From the NCBI GenBank assembly GCA_024232355.1, contig JAAEPW010001408.1:1-10736 (forward strand): a stretch of 10,736 bases of DNA, read 5' to 3'. Each line of letters begins with the position of its first letter. Within the stretch, counting starts at the first letter, position 1. Made by a program: the position numbers and the translations under genes. Below are positions 6,687 to 10,736 of this stretch, in pieces. The notes under the pieces were generated by a model. It was not told the origin of the DNA. It made no database searches and saw nothing but the letters and a program-made list of their open reading frames with translations. The stretch is from Chloroflexota bacterium. Lineage in GTDB: Bacteria; Chloroflexota; Anaerolineae; B4-G1.

Positions 6687-7412
6687 TTGGATTCCATATT
6701 TGTTACTGTTGTCGTAATCATTGTTTCAATTGCAGCCTTTTTCTTGTTTATGGGGATGAGTTCGAGATACCACAAACACAAGAACCAATATGGCATCTCA
6801 ATTGCACAGAGACTGCTTGTCAAAGAGATTATAGAAATCATAATACTTGCTCTGTTAGCTGTCATTGTCTTTTTGATAGTTGGATCCGAGTGGGATGTAT
6901 TCACGATAACGGTCAATTATTTATTGGCAATAGTGCTGTGGATATGGTTACTGGCATTGGTTATCTCCAGGTTGAATGCAGGCTCAACTCGATTTGATTT
7001 TAACAAATCTGATCAATCTTCTGGTGAGCTGGTCGTATGGTTGTTGGTCTACTTTGGACTAGAGTTCATTGAGAACTTGAGCGACAGCAGACTGGAAATT
7101 AGGGTGATTGTCGAGCTTGTTGTTTTTGCGTTGCTTGTTGTCCCATATCTCTTACGCAGTAAAATGAAATCTTTTGTCACACAGAAAGGGGTGTTTGCGA
7201 ACAACTATAGTGTAAAGTGGAAACAGATCAAAGAGTATCACTGGATAGCAAGTGCAGATGCAACGGATTGGTTACTGATCACAGTCAAAGGGTATCCCCC
7301 GTTGTTTGATATGCGGATCGCCTCGATTCCGTCGTCTCACAAAAACAGTGTAAATGATCTGCTAACCAATCAGATGTCTGCCATCACCAAGTCACACCCA
7401 CGCAGCGGGTGA
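6687..7412 (+). CDS. AT-rich integral membrane protein of unknown function
   Basis: Starting at TTG 6687 (GGAGG eight bases upstream, one base after the previous stop) the protein has 241 residues. I see about five hydrophobic segments: roughly residues 2-23, 46-67, 71-95, 114-131 and 136-155. A soluble C-terminal part of some 85 residues follows. It contains KWKQIKEYHWI and LLITVKGYPPLFDMRI, which alternate like the strands of a small PH-like domain (DUF5673/YcxB-like folds come to mind, tentatively). The DNA is clearly AT-richer than both neighbours and its codons end in A or T far more often, so the gene may be a later arrival or relaxed in selection. It sits tightly in the row of genes and is probably co-translated with the zinc-ribbon gene. 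Confidence 0.72.
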   Translation: MDSIFVTVVVIIVSIAAFFLFMGMSSRYHKHKNQYGISIAQRLLVKEIIEIIILALLAVIVFLIVGSEWDVFTITVNYLLAIVLWIWLLALVISRLNAGSTRFDFNKSDQSSGELVVWLLVYFGLEFIENLSDSRLEIRVIVELVVFALLVVPYLLRSKMKSFVTQKGVFANNYSVKWKQIKEYHWIASADATDWLLITVKGYPPLFDMRIASIPSSHKNSVNDLLTNQMSAITKSHPRSG

Positions 7413-7452
7413 GTTAATATTGTGCCTATTGTCAAGCTTGAGGAGGGACATG

Positions 7453-8772
7453 ATGAAAGGGTTCGATAAGCCTCTTACAAAAGAGCAACTGTTAAACGAG
7501 TTGGTGCAAATGTGCCAGCGCATTGTCGATTTGGAAGCGTCCGAAAGTACGCGTCAGAGTAACCGCGCACTGAATCTGCTCAACCGGGTCGGCCAAGAGC
7601 TTACGGCAACGATCGATTCGAATCAGGTCACCGAGCAACTGTTACCGGCGGCCACAGAGATCATCGGCGCGGAGGGTGCGTCGGTCTGGCTGAGAGAGGG
7701 CGTGTCAGAAAGCGATTGGCTGGTCTGCCGGATGGCGTACCACCACGGAGAGACCCGCACGCCGGTCGACCTGCGCATACGTCCCGGCGAGGGAATTGCC
7801 GGATGGGTGGCTCAGAGGCGAGAAAGTGCCGTCGTCCCCAATGTACGGGACGATCACCGATTTTTCTCGGGCATCGACGAGCAGACCGGTTTTCAAACAA
7901 CTTCCTTGCTGGCAGTCCCCTTGTGGACCCACGACCGGGTGATCGGCGTGCTAGAGGTAGTGAACAAGCAAGCGGGTGAATTCACCTGGAACGATCGCGT
8001 CTTGGCCGAGACCTTGGCCGCCTCGGCAGCTATCGCCATCGAAAACGCCCGCCTGACCGGGACATTACGCCAGCGTACCCTCGACCTTCAGGCAAGCCAC
8101 AAACAACTGGATGCCTTTACCAACGTGATGGTCGAAGACCTCCGGACATCACTGGGCCTGATCGTCAGCTTTGCCCAGATGCTGGAAAAAGATCACACGA
8201 CACTGTCCACCGAAGAGCTGAACCACTATCTACACACAATTGCGATACGGGGTGGCGAGATGGTCAGCGTGGTCGACAAGTTGCTGGCAACGCAGACCGG
8301 TCCTCCTCAAAAAGTAGAGGAAGAGATAGCTCCCCTAGACACAACCGGCATCGTGGCTCTGGTCTTGGAACGCCTGGCCTATATCATCGAACGATACAAG
8401 ACCGAGATCACTCAGCCCGAAAACTGGCCAATGGCGCTGGGCTATGCTCCGTGGGTCGAGGAAGTGTGGGCCAACTATATCCACAACGCCATCAAGTATG
8501 GTGGACGGCCACCGCGCGTGGAATTGGGTTTCGACGCGAACGGTTCTACAATACGCTTCTGGGTGCGCGACAATGGGCGCGGCCTCTTGCCGGAGGAGCA
8601 AGTGAGGCTGTTCGCCCCATCCACACGGCGCGAACGGCTGCACGATACCCAATACGGCCTGGGATTGGCCCTCGTGCAGCGCATCGTGGAAAAGCTCGGT
8701 GGGCAAGTGGGAGTGGAGAGTGATAAAGGTCAAGGAAATCTCTTTTACTTTACCTTGCCTGTAGCGGAATGA
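7453..8772 (+). CDS. GAF-domain histidine-kinase-like protein lacking the phosphoacceptor His
   Basis: This 439-residue soluble protein has a short N-terminal coiled stretch, a GAF sensor domain (about 39-200), a dimerisation helix pair (about 205-275) and a GHKL ATPase domain (about 290-437). The ATPase motifs look intact: N box with Glu337, Asn341 and Asn345; G1 DNGRG at 373-377; G2 YGLGLALV at 401-408. In the H box the usual HDLR/KxPL is EDLRTSL, so Glu228 replaces the phosphoacceptor His and Ser233 the Pro. The GAF ligand is not evident. I chose ATG 7453 because AGGAGGG precedes it at proper spacing; a GTG at 7420 or ATG at 7450 are alternatives. No response regulator is encoded nearby. 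It may be a pseudokinase, a partner for another kinase, or a decaying gene. Confidence 0.85.
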   Translation: MKGFDKPLTKEQLLNELVQMCQRIVDLEASESTRQSNRALNLLNRVGQELTATIDSNQVTEQLLPAATEIIGAEGASVWLREGVSESDWLVCRMAYHHGETRTPVDLRIRPGEGIAGWVAQRRESAVVPNVRDDHRFFSGIDEQTGFQTTSLLAVPLWTHDRVIGVLEVVNKQAGEFTWNDRVLAETLAASAAIAIENARLTGTLRQRTLDLQASHKQLDAFTNVMVEDLRTSLGLIVSFAQMLEKDHTTLSTEELNHYLHTIAIRGGEMVSVVDKLLATQTGPPQKVEEEIAPLDTTGIVALVLERLAYIIERYKTEITQPENWPMALGYAPWVEEVWANYIHNAIKYGGRPPRVELGFDANGSTIRFWVRDNGRGLLPEEQVRLFAPSTRRERLHDTQYGLGLALVQRIVEKLGGQVGVESDKGQGNLFYFTLPVAE

Positions 8773-8789
8773 CCCGAGTCTAGGCTCTA

Positions 8790-9088
8790 TCACTCACCAA
8801 TAATCTTGACCAACACCCACTTCCGTCGCCCACCGTCAAACTCGCCGTAAAAGATCTGCTCCCAGGGACCAAAGTCCAGCCGCCATTGGTGATCGCCACG
8901 ACGACCTCACGCCCCATCACCTGTCGCTTTAGGTGTGCGTCTCCATTGTCCTCACCGGTGCGGTTGTGGCGGTAGCGGTTGATGGGCGCGTGCGGGGCTA
9001 GTTCCTCCAACCACTCCTCGTAGTCGGCGTGCAAGCCTCGTTCATAGTCGTTCATGAACACGCTTGCGGTGATGTGCGGCAATGTATT
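8790..9088 (-). pseudogene. yjbQ: Broken yjbQ-family (UPF0047) gene
   Basis: The minus strand from 9076 encodes [15 protein letters not shown], then [31 protein letters not shown] and [11 protein letters not shown], the core of the YjbQ family (secondary thiamine-phosphate synthase type, about 138 residues). After ITNG the frame goes wrong. Supplying one base between 8883 and 8882 restores the family ending: [18 protein letters not shown], then a [16 protein letters not shown] end and a TGA at 8792-8790. The first 40-50 residues are missing: a TGA at 9091-9089 closes the frame just upstream and a small palindrome spans the breakpoint. With both a lost N-terminus and a frameshift, an inactive remnant is the best reading. 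A sequencing error could explain the frameshift but not the missing start. Confidence 0.85.
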
Positions 9089-9095
9089 TCATTGC
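9079..9095. repeat. Small palindrome at the yjbQ breakpoint
   Basis: GCAATG (9079-9084) and CATTGC (9090-9095) form a perfect inverted repeat around TATTT. Similarity to YjbQ stops within this palindrome. The continuation TTGGCGTTTACGAGGG has no partner on the yjbQ side, so the palindrome could be the trimmed end of a longer hairpin element inserted into or deleted with the gene's 5' part. Confidence 0.45.
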
Positions 9096-9547
9096 TTGGC
9101 GTTTACGAGGGACAACACATTATTTGCGAGATGCCGCTTTCGTTCCCCTGACGCTAGGGACAATTGTCACCTGGAGCGTGTTCTGTGCAATTACAGCGAG
9201 CGGGAAAAAGACCCTCCGGATTAGAATGGACAGGACCACAATAGCGGAGTAGCCGCATTGCAGCGCGGGAGTAGTTGGTCACTTGGAGGTAGCAGGACTG
9301 ACCCTGCGAGATACGGAAACGGATCAAGAACTGGCGCTAACGTTCATTCCCCCTTTCCAGCCCGATGGTCTGTGCCCCGCCCACCAGCAACAGGATAATG
9401 AGCAAAATGCCCCAGCCATAGCGCGTGGGCGATGGTCTGCCGGCTAGTGAAACGTAGGTGCTCCCGTGAAGCACTAGTGCCCGCCAGATCAGTGCAGGCA
9501 TCCGGGTTGTTGTTCGAGCCTTGATTCCGGTAAAACCTTTTCTTCCA
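9096..9547. other. Gap without a convincing gene between broken yjbQ and the ABC gene
   Basis: This 450-bp stretch has a direct repeat AGGGACAA (9108-9115 and 9156-9163, 48 bp apart) and a perfect 10-bp palindrome GACAATTGTC (9159-9168). A minus-strand frame from 9579 or 9561 to 9337 overlaps the end of the ABC gene and could encode up to 80 residues ending in one hydrophobic segment (ILLIILLLVGGA). It lacks a usable ribosome-binding site. The same frame stays open after its TAG until another TAG at 9156-9154. These features suit a decayed gene or mobile-element remnant better than an active gene. Confidence 0.35.
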
Positions 9548-10736
9548 TCATCGCTGTCCATCTCCTTGCCGCAATTCATCCTTGAACTGGCTCATGTACA
9601 AATCGTGGTAAAAGCCTTTCCGCGCCATGAGCGCGTCATGCGGTCCCATATCCACAATTTGGCCCCGGTCGAGGGCGATGATCTTGTCTGCATCACGGAT
9701 GGTACTGAGCCGGTGCGCGATCACAAAACTGGTACACCCTTTCATCAAGCGCAACAATGCCTCCTGGATCTTTTTCTCCGTGCGGGTGTCCACGCTGCTC
9801 GTCGCCTCATCCAGGATTAGAATGTCGGGGTCGGCTAGGATGGCGCGGGCGATGGTCAGCAGTTGCCGCTGTCCCTGGCTCAGATTGCTCCCTCGCTCCG
9901 ATAGCACGGTCTGGTAGCCGTCCGGCAAGCGTTCGATAAACTCGTGGGCGTTGGCCAGTTTCGCGGCCTCGATACATTCCTCGTTGCTGGCATCAAGTCG
10001 CCCGTAGCGCAGGTTCTCCATCACCGTTTCCGAAAAGAGGAAAGGAACCTGCAAGACGATACCCGTGCGACGGCGCAGACTGTCCTGCTGCACCTCGGTG
10101 ATTTTCTGCCCATCAACCGAGATCGTGCCATCGCTGATGTCGTAAAAACGGGTCAGGACGTTGATGATGGTGCTTTTACCGGCCCCGGTTGGCCCGCACA
10201 GGCCGATCATTTGGCCCGGCTTGGCCTCGAAAGAGTTGTCGTACAAGATTTGGATGCCCGGCACGTAGCTAAAGTCAACTTGCTCAAAAACCACGTGGCC
10301 CTCAACGTCGGGCAGCGCCACGGCGTCCGGCCGATCCACGATCTCGGGTTGCTCGTCGAGGATCTCAAAGACACGTTCTGCACCGGCGATGGCTTGCAGG
10401 ATGGTGTTCATAAGCTGCGCCAACTGCGACAGGGGGCGGGCGAATTGGCGAGCATAGTTGAGAAAGGTCGCTACCAGCCCCACTTGGATCGCGCCGCGCA
10501 CGGCCATCCACCCACCGGCCATCGCGACAATGGCAATGTCCAGGTTGGATAGGAACGTCGTCGTCGGGTTGATCAGCATCCCCAAAAAGTTGGCCCGGCC
10601 ATCCGCCTTGCGGGTGGCGAGGCTGAGTTCTTCAAAATTTTCGACGGCGGATTTTTCCTGGCGGTAGGCCTTGATCACCCGCGCGCCGCTGATCGTCTCT
10701 TCCATATAGCCGTTCAACTCGCCCAGGTTCTCTTGC
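9548..10736 (-). CDS. ABC exporter (fused membrane and ATPase domains), C-terminal part
   Basis: The leftward frame enters from the right edge already inside the membrane domain (QENLGELNGYMEETISGAR) and ends at TGA 9550-9548; 396 residues are visible. First come the end of the transmembrane domain, with the ETISGARVIKAY helix and the last two membrane segments. The ATPase domain follows: Walker A GPTGAGKST (10195-10169), Q loop VLQVPFLF, signature LSQGQ (9883-9869), Walker B ILILDEATSSVD (about 9825-9790) and the switch His in IAHRLSTI (about 9721-9698). All catalytic motifs are intact. This is the type IV exporter family of MsbA/LmrA/MdlB half-transporters, which work as homo- or heterodimers in the inner membrane. 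The substrate is unknown, and a partner gene may lie beyond the edge. Confidence 0.93.
   Translation of the reverse strand, partial: QENLGELNGYMEETISGARVIKAYRQEKSAVENFEELSLATRKADGRANFLGMLINPTTTFLSNLDIAIVAMAGGWMAVRGAIQVGLVATFLNYARQFARPLSQLAQLMNTILQAIAGAERVFEILDEQPEIVDRPDAVALPDVEGHVVFEQVDFSYVPGIQILYDNSFEAKPGQMIGLCGPTGAGKSTIINVLTRFYDISDGTISVDGQKITEVQQDSLRRRTGIVLQVPFLFSETVMENLRYGRLDASNEECIEAAKLANAHEFIERLPDGYQTVLSERGSNLSQGQRQLLTIARAILADPDILILDEATSSVDTRTEKKIQEALLRLMKGCTSFVIAHRLSTIRDADKIIALDRGQIVDMGPHDALMARKGFYHDLYMSQFKDELRQGDGQR

Noticed and set aside
8773..8789. Terminator between the converging kinase-like gene and yjbQ remnant (GAG...CTC near-palindrome).
   Set aside because: The stem is only a few base pairs long and no T tract follows on either strand.
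9098..9118. Minus-strand codons reading VLSLVNA in the same frame as the yjbQ remnant, resembling the family segment before HITASVF.
   Set aside because: The match is only about five residues, is separated from the remnant by a stop and the palindrome, and nothing further upstream resembles YjbQ, so chance is likely.

Overview
The window looks like chromosomal DNA of a free-living bacterium. The gene families (a YgiQ-type radical SAM protein, RlmI-like methyltransferase, GAF-sensor kinase, zinc-ribbon/DUF4190 membrane protein, YjbQ and an ABC exporter), the moderately GC-rich coding DNA and the style of the GAF/kinase protein fit Chloroflexota (Anaerolineae-like). This is an inference from protein style, not a proven assignment. 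There is no rRNA, tRNA, CRISPR array or intact mobile element.

Layout. Bases 1-67 hold the first codons of an unrecognised leftward gene. Bases 101-784 are AT-richer and have no convincing gene, but contain a 143-bp imperfect palindromic element (579-721). Bases 780-942 hold what looks like a tiny leftward transcription unit: a near-consensus promoter, a strong Shine-Dalgarno sequence, a 16-codon ORF, an anti-Shine-Dalgarno-bearing hairpin and a terminator-like hairpin. Its promoter is back to back with a rightward promoter at 952-980.

From 1013 to 8772 seven genes run rightward with short gaps or overlaps: an EamA-type transporter, an RlmI-like rRNA methyltransferase with its own promoter placed to give a leaderless mRNA, YgiQ, an MFS transporter, a double zinc-ribbon membrane protein, an AT-rich integral membrane protein, and a GAF/histidine-kinase-like protein that has glutamate where the phosphoacceptor histidine should be. 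From rlmI to the membrane protein the spacing suggests one operon; the last gene starts 40 bp further on.

Beyond 8772 everything points left. A yjbQ gene is broken by a one-base frameshift and has lost its start at a small palindrome. Then comes about 460 bp without a convincing gene, and the C-terminal two thirds of an ABC exporter that enters from beyond the right edge.

The genes do not form one obvious pathway. Ribosome-related functions (RlmI) and membrane transport or sensing dominate. The two items most worth following are the tiny leftward RNA/peptide unit at 780-942 and the kinase-like protein lacking its phosphorylation site.
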